From UBA1765 sp045615885 (GTDB lineage Bacteria; Fibrobacterota; Fibrobacteria; Fibrobacterales; Fibrobacteraceae): DNA of 64,000 nucleotides. The notes beneath the pieces were generated by a model. It was not told the DNA's origin. It ran no database searches and saw nothing but the letters and a program-made list of their open reading frames with translations. Both the position numbers and the translations under genes were made by a program. Where the stretch lies: assembly GCA_045615885.1 (NCBI GenBank), contig JAZLFR010000011.1, forward strand, positions 1 to 64,000, given 5' to 3'. Positions 23,673 to 31,870 of the stretch are shown piece after piece. The stretch's first letter is position 1, and each line of letters opens with the position of its first letter.

Positions 23673-24563
23673 TTACAAAACTTCCACCAGTTTGTAGTTA
23701 CGGTTACCCATCTTATGATGTTCCATTGCATCAAGTTGGTGCAGGCCATCGCGGGACTCAATTCGTTCCTTCAAGTCGGCAAGTTCATCAGGCGGAAGTT
23801 TATAGACCATGTCGATGCTGGCCTGGTCCACCGCAAGAATGTCGGTAGACGCAAGGATGCCGATATCGCGGCAGGTGGGTTCCGCGGCACTGGTACCAGC
23901 GCAGTCGCAGTCCACGGACATACGGCGCAGCACATTGATAAAGCACATCTTGCCATTGAAATAATCGCAGGTAGCCTTGGCGGAATCACCCATCAGTTCC
24001 ATGAACTTGGCACCAACAATCCATTCTGACCCTTCTGCGGAACCCATGTGAACTTCTTTCTTACCAATCTGACCGCCAGCACAGCCGATGGCGATGTTCT
24101 TCATGGAGCCGCCGAAGCCGCCCATGGCATGACCCTTGAAGTGGGTGAACACCACCATGGAGTCGTAGTTCAGCATATGCTTGCCAACATGCAATTCCTT
24201 CAGCCAGTAACCATCCTTCACAGGAATGGGAGTTTCGCCATCTTCGTCCATAATGTCCACCACGGTGAACTTGGTGAAGCCATTGACTTCCAGAGCCTTG
24301 CGGTGATCGGCGGTAGTATAGCGGCCGCCCTGATAAAGAGTGTTGGTCTCTACGATGGTGCTACCCGGAATTGCCTTCTGCAAGGCTTCATCCCATTCGC
24401 GGGGAATAATGTTCGGGCCGTTGGGTTCGCCGGTATGGAGCTTGATGGCCACCTTGCCAGAGATGTTCTGCTTCACCTTTTCGTAAAGTTTCAGAACGCC
24501 AGCGGCACTGAGATCCTTGGTAAAATAGACGGTAGACACCTTGTCCTCCTCACGACGATCCAT
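23673..24563 (-). CDS. DUF362 protein without export signal
   Basis: 296 residues. It is paralogous to the next upstream gene over its whole mature length: KVAIKLHTGEPNGPNIIPRE, VVFTHFKGHAMGGFGGSMKN, SVDCDCAGTSAAEPTCRDIG and ILASTDILAVDQAS. The family is thought to be redox or iron-sulfur related; no ferredoxin domain is fused here, only the CDC-x10-C cluster. The N-terminus is MDRREEDK, the same MDRR as the Tat signal of its paralogue but without the hydrophobic part, as if the signal had been deleted. It would act in the cytoplasm. Confidence 0.8.
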   Translation of the reverse strand: MDRREEDKVSTVYFTKDLSAAGVLKLYEKVKQNISGKVAIKLHTGEPNGPNIIPREWDEALQKAIPGSTIVETNTLYQGGRYTTADHRKALEVNGFTKFTVVDIMDEDGETPIPVKDGYWLKELHVGKHMLNYDSMVVFTHFKGHAMGGFGGSMKNIAIGCAGGQIGKKEVHMGSAEGSEWIVGAKFMELMGDSAKATCDYFNGKMCFINVLRRMSVDCDCAGTSAAEPTCRDIGILASTDILAVDQASIDMVYKLPPDELADLKERIESRDGLHQLDAMEHHKMGNRNYKLVEVL

Positions 24564-24577
24564 AACGACCTCTTATA

Positions 24578-25585
24578 TTAAACTTCGATAATGCGGTACT
24601 TGCGGTTGCCCATCTTCAGAGCTTCCATGGCAGGGAGCTGATGAAGTCCTTCGCGGCTTTCAATGCGTTCCTTGATATCCTTCAATTCGCCAATGGGCAG
24701 CTTGTAAACCATGTCTACGCTGGCCTGGTCCACCGCGAGAATATCGGTGGAAGCGAGAATACCGATGTCACGGCAAGTGGGTTCAGCAGCGCCAACGCCC
24801 GCACAGTCGCAGTCCACGGACATACGGCGCAGCACGTTGATAAAGCACATCTTGCCCTTGAAATGATTGACCGTCGCCTTGCCGGATTCAGCCATAGCTT
24901 CCATGAAGCGCTTGCCACTATTGCTCCACTTGGGGTAAAGTTCCGGCTTTGCATTGAAATCCGGATCTTCCATCTTTTCGTGGATCATCTTCTTGCCCAC
25001 ATTGGCATCGGCACAGCCGATGGCGATATTCTTGAGAGAACCGCCGAAACCGCCCATGGTATGGCCCTTGAAGTGTGTCAGCACCACCATGGAATCGTAA
25101 TTCACGATATGGCCGCCCATGCTCATTTCCTTAAAGTGCTTGCCGCCAGGAACAGGGAGCATCACCGTACCTTCTTCGTCCATGATGTCCACAGGGCAGA
25201 AAGTCCAACCGTTCACCTTCAAGGTTTCGCGATGTTTTTCGGTGGTGTCGCGGTCGCTGGGATGATAGTAAGTGTTGGTTTCCACAATGTTGGAATTAGG
25301 AATCAGGGCCTGCACAGCCTTCACCCATTCGCGGGGCAAAATGTTGGGGCCGTTCTTTTCGCCGGTGTGAACCTTGATGGCCACCTTGCCAGAAATATTC
25401 TGGTTCACCTTGTTGTACAACTTGATGAGACCTTCGGCGCTCAAATCTTTAGTAAAGTAAACATTGGAAACATCCATGCCGGCTTCCTTAACTTCATGAT
25501 TTTTTGGCTTGGCAAAAATAGGCGTTGCCATTGCGCTAATCAAAGCAGCAGAGCCTACAGTCTTTATAAAATCACGGCGATCCAT
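24578..25585 (-). CDS. DUF362 protein with twin-arginine signal
   Basis: 335 residues. The signal MDRRDFIKTVGSAALISAMA is a clear twin-arginine type (RRDFIK) with cleavage likely after IFA (residue 25). The mature part has the DUF362 segments KVHTGEKNGPN, LTHFKGHTMGGFGGSLKN (Lys173, Lys185) and SVDCDCAGVGAAEPTCRDIG. The segment GGFGGSLKNIAIG is reminiscent of the GFSGGxK-x3-G loop that holds the nickel-pincer lysine in LarA-type enzymes; this is a by-eye comparison. In one operon with tatA, tatC, larB and larC, so it may be a cofactor-loaded exported enzyme. Confidence 0.82.
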   Translation of the reverse strand: MDRRDFIKTVGSAALISAMATPIFAKPKNHEVKEAGMDVSNVYFTKDLSAEGLIKLYNKVNQNISGKVAIKVHTGEKNGPNILPREWVKAVQALIPNSNIVETNTYYHPSDRDTTEKHRETLKVNGWTFCPVDIMDEEGTVMLPVPGGKHFKEMSMGGHIVNYDSMVVLTHFKGHTMGGFGGSLKNIAIGCADANVGKKMIHEKMEDPDFNAKPELYPKWSNSGKRFMEAMAESGKATVNHFKGKMCFINVLRRMSVDCDCAGVGAAEPTCRDIGILASTDILAVDQASVDMVYKLPIGELKDIKERIESREGLHQLPAMEALKMGNRKYRIIEV

Positions 25586-25885
25586 TTAAGCCACCTTATG
25601 GAAACGACCCTTGGGGTCTTTAATGAGGAGCATGGCAAGCCAAATCACAAGGCCAAATGCCACGGCAGAGAATCCCAGGAAGGCGTCATTCAGCATGTCG
25701 CCTGCAGCCGGGGTGAAAAATTCAGCGCGAAGTTCCGCATACTCGAAAAAGGCATCCACGAACCACATGAGAGACGCGCCCCAATACATGTAGCACAAGG
25801 GAGAAAGACGCATCTTGTTTTCGACATCGCGGTACCAGAGCACGGTGCAGAAAATCGCTGCAAAAATGGTTATGAGCAAAGTCAT
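25586..25885 (-). CDS. Small membrane protein of the DUF362 operon
   Basis: 99 residues with three hydrophobic stretches, including an N-terminal helix, MYWGASLMWFVDAFFEYAEL in the middle and FSAVAFGLVIWLAMLLI near the end. No family name is known to me. It starts at TAATG overlapping the previous stop and ends one base before the Tat-signal DUF362 gene, so these three genes are tightly coupled. The acidic residues within the helices (VDAFFEYAE) suggest a functional membrane protein, possibly an anchor or electron-transfer partner. Confidence 0.7.
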   Translation of the reverse strand: MTLLITIFAAIFCTVLWYRDVENKMRLSPLCYMYWGASLMWFVDAFFEYAELRAEFFTPAAGDMLNDAFLGFSAVAFGLVIWLAMLLIKDPKGRFHKVA

Positions 25886-26280
25886 TACTTGCGAGCCTCA
25901 ACTACAGCAGGAACTTCACGATGCATTTTACTGCGCACAGCCATGAGTGCGGCCCACGCAACAGTCACGATGCCAGCCATGGAAGTTCCGACAGTTGCAA
26001 CTTCTTGCCACATCTGGCTCATTGCCTCGGGGCTGGAAGCCGCTGTCAAAAACGGATAGAAGGCCTGCAGTTCACCATGCCAGACATGTTCAAAAGCAAG
26101 CAAAGCGGAACCGCCCCAGAGCATCTTGGAAAGGACCTTCAGGTTCTTGCAAATAGCTTGCTTCTTAGTAGCAAGCTGAAGATCCCTACCTTGCTTGGCA
26201 GTTTTTTCACTACGCTCCAAAACGATGGTTGTAATGGTTGTTATCATGGCTTCTGTCATGGGTGCAATAAAACAGCACAT
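25885..26280 (-). CDS. Conserved membrane protein (MCCFIAP start), first gene of the operon
   Basis: 131 residues. The start MCCFIAPMTEAMITTITTIV has a vicinal Cys pair and a helix; two more helices contain MLWGGSALLAFEHVWHGEL and GTSMAGIVTVAWAALMAV. The internal His/Glu (AFEHVWHGE) could ligate a metal or haem. I associate this start with conserved hypothetical proteins of gut anaerobes lying next to DUF362 genes. It opens the eight-gene leftward operon behind a MerR-type promoter at 26324-26354. Confidence 0.7.
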   Translation of the reverse strand: MCCFIAPMTEAMITTITTIVLERSEKTAKQGRDLQLATKKQAICKNLKVLSKMLWGGSALLAFEHVWHGELQAFYPFLTAASSPEAMSQMWQEVATVGTSMAGIVTVAWAALMAVRSKMHREVPAVVEARK

Positions 26281-26323
26281 AGATACTCCTCTTTTACGGC
26301 ATTTGCCGACATTGTTTGTTATA

Positions 26324-26354
26324 AATATACTACCTAGAGTTAACTCTAGGACAA
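26324..26354 (-). promoter_or_regulatory. MerR-type promoter of the DUF362-tat-lar operon
   Basis: On the minus strand: -35 TTGTCC (26349-26354), a 19-bp spacer and -10 TATATT (26324-26329). The spacer holds the perfect palindrome CCTAGAGTTAACTCTAGG (26333-26350). A 19-bp spacer with a central dyad is the signature of MerR-activated promoters. The TAGAG-N4-CTCTA core recurs at the larE promoter. Confidence 0.85.
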
Positions 26355-26390
26355 GCTTTTTCTTAATTTTTTTGAAAAATTTTCATTAAA

Positions 26391-27239
26391 CTAACCACGA
26401 ACCCGTTTCACGATGGTTTCGTTCAGGCTTCCGGTCCTATAGCCTCGCTCATCAAGTTCTACTTTAAAAAAGCCGATACTTGCCAAATAGGCGCCAATTT
26501 CTGCCTGTTTTTGATAAAATAAGGGGAACTGCTCCTGAAGCACTTCTATGCCGGCTAAATAGGCCGCCGTGCCCAAACCATTCTGCGGCAAAAGACGGCA
26601 TCGCACACGATATTGCACAAATCCCAAATTTTGCAAATACTGTTCCGCACATTCAACCAGCTTCAATTTTTCTTCTGTAATTTGTTCGCCATAAGGAATG
26701 CGGCTCGCAAGGCAGGCAAACGAAGGCTTGTTCGCAGTCGGAAGTTTCAATTCCAGCGACAAGGTTCGAATATCCGCCTTAGTAAGCCCCGTTTCACGAA
26801 GCGGACTCCTAATGCCAAGTTCCGCAATAGCCTTTAATCCCGGGCGGTAATCCCCCAGGTCATCAACATTCGAGCCTTCACAAACAGCATTACATTCCAA
26901 CTCTAAAGCCCTGCGAATTATTTCGCTAAAAATGGCATGCTTGCAAACATAGCAGCGATTCGCCGGATTCTCCTTGAAACCCTCTACAGCCATTTCGTCA
27001 AAAGACAGAATTTCATGGCGGATATTTTCGGACTCGCAAAAGTCAATAGCTTCCTGCATTTCACGACCAGGAACCACTCTTGATTTGACAGTAATGGCAA
27101 CCGCTTTTGTGCCCAGCACATCATGGGCAACTTTCAATAAAAATGTAGAATCGACTCCGGCAGAAAAAGCCACCGCAACGCTACCGAGACCTCTCAGGTA
27201 ATTTTTAAGTTCTTCAAATTTTTTGTGAAGTGCAGCCAT
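26391..27239 (-). CDS. larE: ATP-dependent sacrificial sulfur transferase LarE
   Basis: 282 residues. The PP-loop is AFSAGVDSTF (residues 24-33); CYVCKH (96-101) follows. SFACLASR places a Cys at position 176, the same number as the Cys of Lactobacillus plantarum LarE that gives up its sulfur as dehydroalanine is formed. LarE adds the two sulfurs of the nickel-pincer cofactor between the LarB and LarC steps. It has its own MerR-type promoter at 27270-27300 sharing the dyad of the large operon, so larBCE are probably induced together. Confidence 0.93.
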   Translation of the reverse strand: MAALHKKFEELKNYLRGLGSVAVAFSAGVDSTFLLKVAHDVLGTKAVAITVKSRVVPGREMQEAIDFCESENIRHEILSFDEMAVEGFKENPANRCYVCKHAIFSEIIRRALELECNAVCEGSNVDDLGDYRPGLKAIAELGIRSPLRETGLTKADIRTLSLELKLPTANKPSFACLASRIPYGEQITEEKLKLVECAEQYLQNLGFVQYRVRCRLLPQNGLGTAAYLAGIEVLQEQFPLFYQKQAEIGAYLASIGFFKVELDERGYRTGSLNETIVKRVRG

Positions 27240-27269
27240 AAAAAATCATTTTAAAAAATCTTTATAGCA

Positions 27270-27300
27270 AATATAGGATTTAGAGTTTGCTCTAAGTCAA
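27270..27300 (-). promoter_or_regulatory. MerR-type promoter of larE
   Basis: Minus strand: -35 TTGACT (27295-27300), a 19-bp spacer and -10 TATATT (27270-27275). The spacer holds the dyad TTAGAG-N4-CTCTAA. Same layout as 26324-26354. It lies in the gap between larE and the divergent merR gene. Confidence 0.85.
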
Positions 27301-27356
27301 GGCTTGCGCCAAAAAAAATTTTTTATTATTATTAAATAAAAATAAGGACGCTTATT

Positions 27357-27821
27357 ATGGGATATTCTATTGGTGAAGTTGTAAAAAAAACAGGCCTCAG
27401 CGCGCACACGCTACGCTATTATGAAAAGGAGGGGCTTCTTCCTTTTGTTACCAAAAACCGCTCCGGCCTGCGTGTCTATACAGAAGTTGATTTAAGCTGG
27501 CTGACCATGATAGAATGCCTAAAGTCTTCTGGCCTTCAAATTAAAGAAATCGCCCAATACATCAAATGGTTCCAAATGGGCGACAGCACCTTAACACAGC
27601 GAGCCGCAATGTTTCAAAAACGCAAGGCAGCTATTGAACAGGAAATGGCAAATTTGCAGGTTGTGCTAGATAAAATCACCTACAAAACCGCTCTTTACGA
27701 TGAAGCCGTCAAATGCGGAAGCCTAGACGCAGCGACAAACCTTCCAAAGATGCAGAAACTCAAGAAAAAGTTGTTCGACAAGCCAACCGACTTCGACAAA
27801 ATCATGGATATTGCCGGGTAA
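27357..27821 (+). CDS. MerR-family transcriptional regulator
   Basis: 154 residues. The winged helix starts YSIGEVVKKTGLSAHTLRYY and EKEGLLPF, followed by a long dimerisation helix (about residues 80-115) and a short effector domain. Only one Cys (VKCGSLD) lies in the C-terminal part, so it is not a classical metal sensor; it resembles the AdhR/NmlR/YyaN branch, which senses aldehydes or redox signals. The two MerR-type promoters nearby (larE, 57 bases away, and the DUF362-tat-lar operon) are its likely targets. Confidence 0.88.
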   Translation: MGYSIGEVVKKTGLSAHTLRYYEKEGLLPFVTKNRSGLRVYTEVDLSWLTMIECLKSSGLQIKEIAQYIKWFQMGDSTLTQRAAMFQKRKAAIEQEMANLQVVLDKITYKTALYDEAVKCGSLDAATNLPKMQKLKKKLFDKPTDFDKIMDIAG

Positions 27822-27825
27822 CTTG

Positions 27826-29049
27826 CTAAACCTTTCTCAATGCCTGCGCAAAGAAACGGTCCACATCGGGGTGTTTTTTGCCGGCAAAGAACGGCTGGGA
27901 GGCTGCCTTGAAATCGCTATGGCCAGCAAGGAACTTTTTGATGATTTCCACAGTTTCTTCGCGTTCCGGGCTGCAGGTTGCATACACAAGAATGCCGCCC
28001 TGCTTTAAAGCCTTCGCTGCATTTTCAAGGATGCTATACTGGAGGGTTGCAAGTTCCTTGAGCGACTTGTCGTTTGCACGGTAAACGGCTTCGGGGCGCT
28101 TGTCAATAACACCAAGGTTCGAACACGGCACATCGAGCAAGATGCGGTCAAATTGCGTATTCGGAACATCCTTTGAAGCGTCGATCACGGCGGAATTCAC
28201 ATTCTTGATTTCAAGACGAGTGAATAGGTCCTGCATCTGCTCCAAACGCTTTTCAGAAACATCTGTTGCAAAAATATGGGCATCAGGAGCCGTTTCTGCG
28301 ATGAGTGCCGTTTTGCCACCAGGGGCTGCACAGGCATCCCATACGGAATTGCCGGATTTAACATCAAGCAAGTCCACAACATCGGCGGCAGCCGGGTTCT
28401 GCACAGAGAACAAGCCCTCGCCAAATTCACGCGTTTCTAAAAGTTCCTTCAAAGATTTTTCAGCGGGAACCTTCAAATAACGCTTGCCATAGGTTTCGCA
28501 TGGAATTCCAAGAGCAGCGGCAAGCTTTGCAAGAGTCGTTTTGCGAAGGTCGGCGCGCAGCCACCACACCGGGTAAGACACATGGCGTTTTGCATATTCT
28601 TCGGCCTTGTCCGGGCCAAGGGAATCGAACCAATGCCTAAGCAAATCTACCGGCACGGAATTTTCGATGCTGCATTTTAGAATGCGCTTTTGCGGAAGTT
28701 CCGGCAAGCCGTTGCGTTGCAGATTGCGGAGCACGCCGTTCACAAACTTTGCGGAGCTTTCGCCAAGTCGAAAATGCTTTACAAGTTCCACGCTCGTGTG
28801 GAGCGCCGCATGCGAAGGCACATCCATAAAGAAAATTTGGTAAACGCCCATTTCCAGGATCAGCAAAAGATCCAAGCCAGGCATTTTGCGCACGCTCTTT
28901 CGTACAGCGTATTCAAGCAAAAGGTCACGGCGGCAAACACCGGTTGCAATTTCTTGAGCAAACGGAGTCAAGTTGCCTTCCTGCAAGAAGGTTCCCCTTT
29001 CCTTGAAATTCTTCAAAGCCTTAAAGGCGGCCAAACGTTCTTCTAGCAA
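27826..29049 (-). CDS. rsmB: 16S rRNA m5C967-type methyltransferase (RsmB-like)
   Basis: 407 residues. An N-terminal NusB-like helical domain (residues 1-130, AAFKALKNF ... FVNGVLRNLQR) precedes a Rossmann methyltransferase with WDACAAPGGKTALIAE (motif I), LLDVPCSNLGV (motif IV Cys) and YATCSPEREE (motif VI nucleophile Cys). It methylates cytosine in 16S rRNA. The start overlaps the end of fmt by seven bases, a common gene pair. The start at TTG or ATG near 29049 follows the NusB domain boundary well. Confidence 0.9.
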   Translation of the reverse strand: MLEERLAAFKALKNFKERGTFLQEGNLTPFAQEIATGVCRRDLLLEYAVRKSVRKMPGLDLLLILEMGVYQIFFMDVPSHAALHTSVELVKHFRLGESSAKFVNGVLRNLQRNGLPELPQKRILKCSIENSVPVDLLRHWFDSLGPDKAEEYAKRHVSYPVWWLRADLRKTTLAKLAAALGIPCETYGKRYLKVPAEKSLKELLETREFGEGLFSVQNPAAADVVDLLDVKSGNSVWDACAAPGGKTALIAETAPDAHIFATDVSEKRLEQMQDLFTRLEIKNVNSAVIDASKDVPNTQFDRILLDVPCSNLGVIDKRPEAVYRANDKSLKELATLQYSILENAAKALKQGGILVYATCSPEREETVEIIKKFLAGHSDFKAASQPFFAGKKHPDVDRFFAQALRKV

Positions 29050-29966
29050 AAGCGGAGTCCTTCTTTAACTTGCAAACCACGAACAAAATCGGCAACAGGC
29101 ATTTCGCGCTTGCCTTCGAGCTGAATGGTAAGCACTTCCAAAATGCCACCGCCGGTGCCAACGAACATTCTGTTGGAATCAAACTTCACCTGCCCCGGTT
29201 CCAGCGAGTAGGAAACATTCGGCGTATCTGTCGTGCGAATGTATGCATTCTTGCCATTCAAGGTAGCATACCCACCCGGCCATGGAGAGAATGCACGGAT
29301 ACGGTCATGAAGCTCATTTGCAGACTTGCTAAAGTCGAGCTTGCCTTCCTCTTTTTTGAGCTTTGGAGCTGGCGTTGCCTGGTCATGGCTCTGCGGCAAG
29401 AACTGCGGATTGCCAGATTCAAGAGCATCGATCGCTGCGGCCAAAGCTTCACAGCCCGGAGCAAGCATCTTGTCGAGAAGCGTTGCAGAAGTGTCCTGAT
29501 GGTCAATAGGAATCACACGACGTTCAAGAACCGGACCGTGGTCCATCTTTTCGTCGAGCAAGAATACGGTTACACCCGATTCCTTATCGCCTGCGGCAAT
29601 GGCGCGCTGCACCGGTGCGGCGCCTCGGTATTTTGGCAGCAAGCTGCCGTGCACATTCACGGCACCAAGGCGACTTGCGCCAAGGATATTCTTAGGCAAA
29701 ATGGAGTACGCAACGACGACGAACAAATCGGCATTCAAGGCACGAAGTTCAGCGTCAAATTCCATGGACTTCAAATCTTCCGGCTGAATGACTTTCAAGC
29801 CTTTTTCTTGTGCAAGCACTTTTACCGGCGGCGGAGTCAAGGTGCGCCCACGGCCAGCCGGTCGATCGGGCTGCGTTACGACAGCCAGGACTTCGTGTTT
29901 AGAAGAGAGAAGAGATTCCAAAAATCCGGCAGCAAAAGCCGGTGTACCCATAAAAACTATTTTCAT
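29043..29966 (-). CDS. fmt: Methionyl-tRNA formyltransferase
   Basis: 307 residues from ATG 29966 (MKIVFMGTPAFAAGFLESLL). HGSLLPKYRGAAPVQRAI is the formyltetrahydrofolate-binding and catalytic signature; the C-terminal domain binds initiator tRNA (FSPWPGGYATLNGK). It formylates Met-tRNA for initiation. An ATG 45 bases upstream would add an unlikely hydrophobic tail. Forms an operon with rsmB. Confidence 0.93.
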   Translation of the reverse strand: MKIVFMGTPAFAAGFLESLLSSKHEVLAVVTQPDRPAGRGRTLTPPPVKVLAQEKGLKVIQPEDLKSMEFDAELRALNADLFVVVAYSILPKNILGASRLGAVNVHGSLLPKYRGAAPVQRAIAAGDKESGVTVFLLDEKMDHGPVLERRVIPIDHQDTSATLLDKMLAPGCEALAAAIDALESGNPQFLPQSHDQATPAPKLKKEEGKLDFSKSANELHDRIRAFSPWPGGYATLNGKNAYIRTTDTPNVSYSLEPGQVKFDSNRMFVGTGGGILEVLTIQLEGKREMPVADFVRGLQVKEGLRFC

Positions 29967-30073
29967 GCCCATAAAGATAAAAAAAGACGGAAGACGAAGT
30001 TTTTCATTCATAAAATTTCAATTCCTTTTTTCAATTCCTTGGCCTTGCCTCATATTTTTTTATTTTAACAGTC

Positions 30074-30925
30074 ATGTTCACACGTTTTGCGCCGAGCCCC
30101 ACAGGATATTTGCACCGAGGCCATTTGCTTTCGGCACTGTATGTGTTTGCCGCAGCAGATGTGTATAACTGCAAGGTCCGATTGCGCATCGAAGACCACG
30201 ACCAGTCCCGTGCCCGTGAGGCTTATACCAAGAGCATTCCAGAAGATCTTGCCACATTCGGTTTTGAATTTTGCAGCTACAGCATTCAAAGCGAACGCGC
30301 TGCTCTCTACGCAAAATATTTTGACAAACTTGCAGAACTAGGCTTAACATACCGCTGCAACTGTTCCCGCAAATTTTTGTTCCAAGAAAACAGGACTAAT
30401 GCAGAAGGCGAAGTCATTTACGGAGGACACTGCCTAAACAGTCCTCCCCCGCCAAGCGAACCCGCCGCAGTACGCTTTAAAATTCCAAACGAAGTTGTGG
30501 AATGGAATGACTTGCGCCTTGGCCAGTTTTTTGAGAACCCTAAGGAACAGTGCGGCGACTTTGTTTTGAAAGACCGGCTTGGCCAATGGACATACCAGTT
30601 CGCAGTCTGCGTTGACGACTTTGAAGAAGACATCGGCCTTGTCGTGCGCGGCGAAGATCTGCGAAATTCCACAGCCAGACAGATAGCGTTGAGCAAGGCT
30701 CTCGGCAGAGTAGAACCGCCAAAGTATCTGCACCATCCGCTGCTCTACGCAAACACGGGGCTAAAGCTTTCTAAACGCGAACACGACGTAAGTTTGCGTG
30801 CAGAATTGGAAAATTCCACTGCAGAAGCTTTGCTTGCTGCGGTTTGCAACGAAGCCGGGCTTACAAACGAAAAATCGCTTACCTTGCAGCAAGCGATCGA
30901 TTCCGTCAAAGTTACCATTAGATAG
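30074..30925 (+). CDS. gluQ: Glutamyl-Q tRNA(Asp) synthetase
   Basis: 283 residues, shorter than GluRS and lacking the anticodon-binding domain. It has the HIGH-like motif TRFAPSPTGYLHRGHL, a zinc site beginning YRCNCSRKF, and the KMSKS-like KLSKRE. It attaches glutamate to queuosine in tRNA-Asp. Divergent from fmt, with a short gap. Confidence 0.92.
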   Translation: MFTRFAPSPTGYLHRGHLLSALYVFAAADVYNCKVRLRIEDHDQSRAREAYTKSIPEDLATFGFEFCSYSIQSERAALYAKYFDKLAELGLTYRCNCSRKFLFQENRTNAEGEVIYGGHCLNSPPPPSEPAAVRFKIPNEVVEWNDLRLGQFFENPKEQCGDFVLKDRLGQWTYQFAVCVDDFEEDIGLVVRGEDLRNSTARQIALSKALGRVEPPKYLHHPLLYANTGLKLSKREHDVSLRAELENSTAEALLAAVCNEAGLTNEKSLTLQQAIDSVKVTIR

Positions 30926-31870
30926 TTACAAAATCACGAGCAAGCTGATTGCAGCTATTGCAAACCAAAGTGTTACACCTTGCACAAACGGCCTTGCCCC
31001 GCAAGACTTCAAAGTCTTTGCAGAAAGCCCTGTGCCAATCAAAAAGAGCGTAATCGCAAAGCCACGCTTTGCAACGAGCACAATGTATTTGCCGATTTCT
31101 GCAGGCACGCCAAGCATCGGGAACAAGTAAGTATTCAAGACCATGGCGATCGCAAACAAGAAAATGAACCAGGGAATCACATTGAATTTTCCCTTGCCTT
31201 TGTTCTTTCTAAAAAAGAACATTGTCACAAGGGCAAGTGGCAAAATCCAAAGAGCACGGGTGCACTTGATCATTGCAGCGACTTCCAAGGATTTGTCGCT
31301 GTAAGCAGCCGCGGCACCGACAACAGAACTCGTGTCATGAATGGCAATGGCGGCCCATTCGCCAAACTGCACATCGCTCATGTTAAAGAAATGTCCAAGT
31401 GGCGGGAACACCAAAAGCGCTATTGCATTGAGAACAAAGATCGTGCCGAGCGAAACGCTCATCTGCTTGTCATCGGCCTCGACAACGGGCGAAACGGCAG
31501 CAATGGCAGAACCGCCGCAAATCGCAGTGCCAGAAGAAATCAGATACGAAGTCTTGGAATCCACCTTCAGCAGCTTGCCTACCAAAAAGCCGAGCACCAT
31601 CACGGTTGCTACAGACACGATCGTAAAGAGCATGCCCTCTTTGCCAGACTGCAAAGCCTCCTGCAGGTTCATGCCAAAGCCAAGGCCCACAACACAAGCC
31701 TGCAACAAATACTTTTGCGTTTTCTTAGCAAACTTCGGGAAGGCAGGGCCGCCAAAAACAAACGCATAGACAATGCCAGCAAGCAAAGCCATCCAGCTAG
31801 CCACCTGCGGCAAACACGCAAGCAATATGAATAAAACAAAAACAATTTTTGACACCATCGTTTTTTTCAT
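30926..31870 (-). CDS. YeiH/UPF0324 family membrane transporter
   Basis: 314 residues, about ten helices. The conserved segments VGLGFGMNLQEAL, SSGTAICGGSAIAAVSPV and AIHDTSSVVGAAAAYS identify the YeiH (putative sulfate exporter) family; the substrate is uncertain. ATG 31870 follows GGAG and overlaps the miaA stop as ATGA; an earlier ATG at 31888 lies further inside miaA. The end abuts the end of gluQ, a convergent pair with no visible terminator. Confidence 0.85.
   Translation of the reverse strand: MKKTMVSKIVFVLFILLACLPQVASWMALLAGIVYAFVFGGPAFPKFAKKTQKYLLQACVVGLGFGMNLQEALQSGKEGMLFTIVSVATVMVLGFLVGKLLKVDSKTSYLISSGTAICGGSAIAAVSPVVEADDKQMSVSLGTIFVLNAIALLVFPPLGHFFNMSDVQFGEWAAIAIHDTSSVVGAAAAYSDKSLEVAAMIKCTRALWILPLALVTMFFFRKNKGKGKFNVIPWFIFLFAIAMVLNTYLFPMLGVPAEIGKYIVLVAKRGFAITLFLIGTGLSAKTLKSCGARPFVQGVTLWFAIAAISLLVIL

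Noticed and set aside
24641..26059. Long open frame (472 codons) on the plus strand opposite the DUF362 genes
   Set aside because: It mirrors the codon bias of the two DUF362 genes on the other strand, has no SD and no protein-like pattern; the DUF362 reading has a Tat signal and family motifs.
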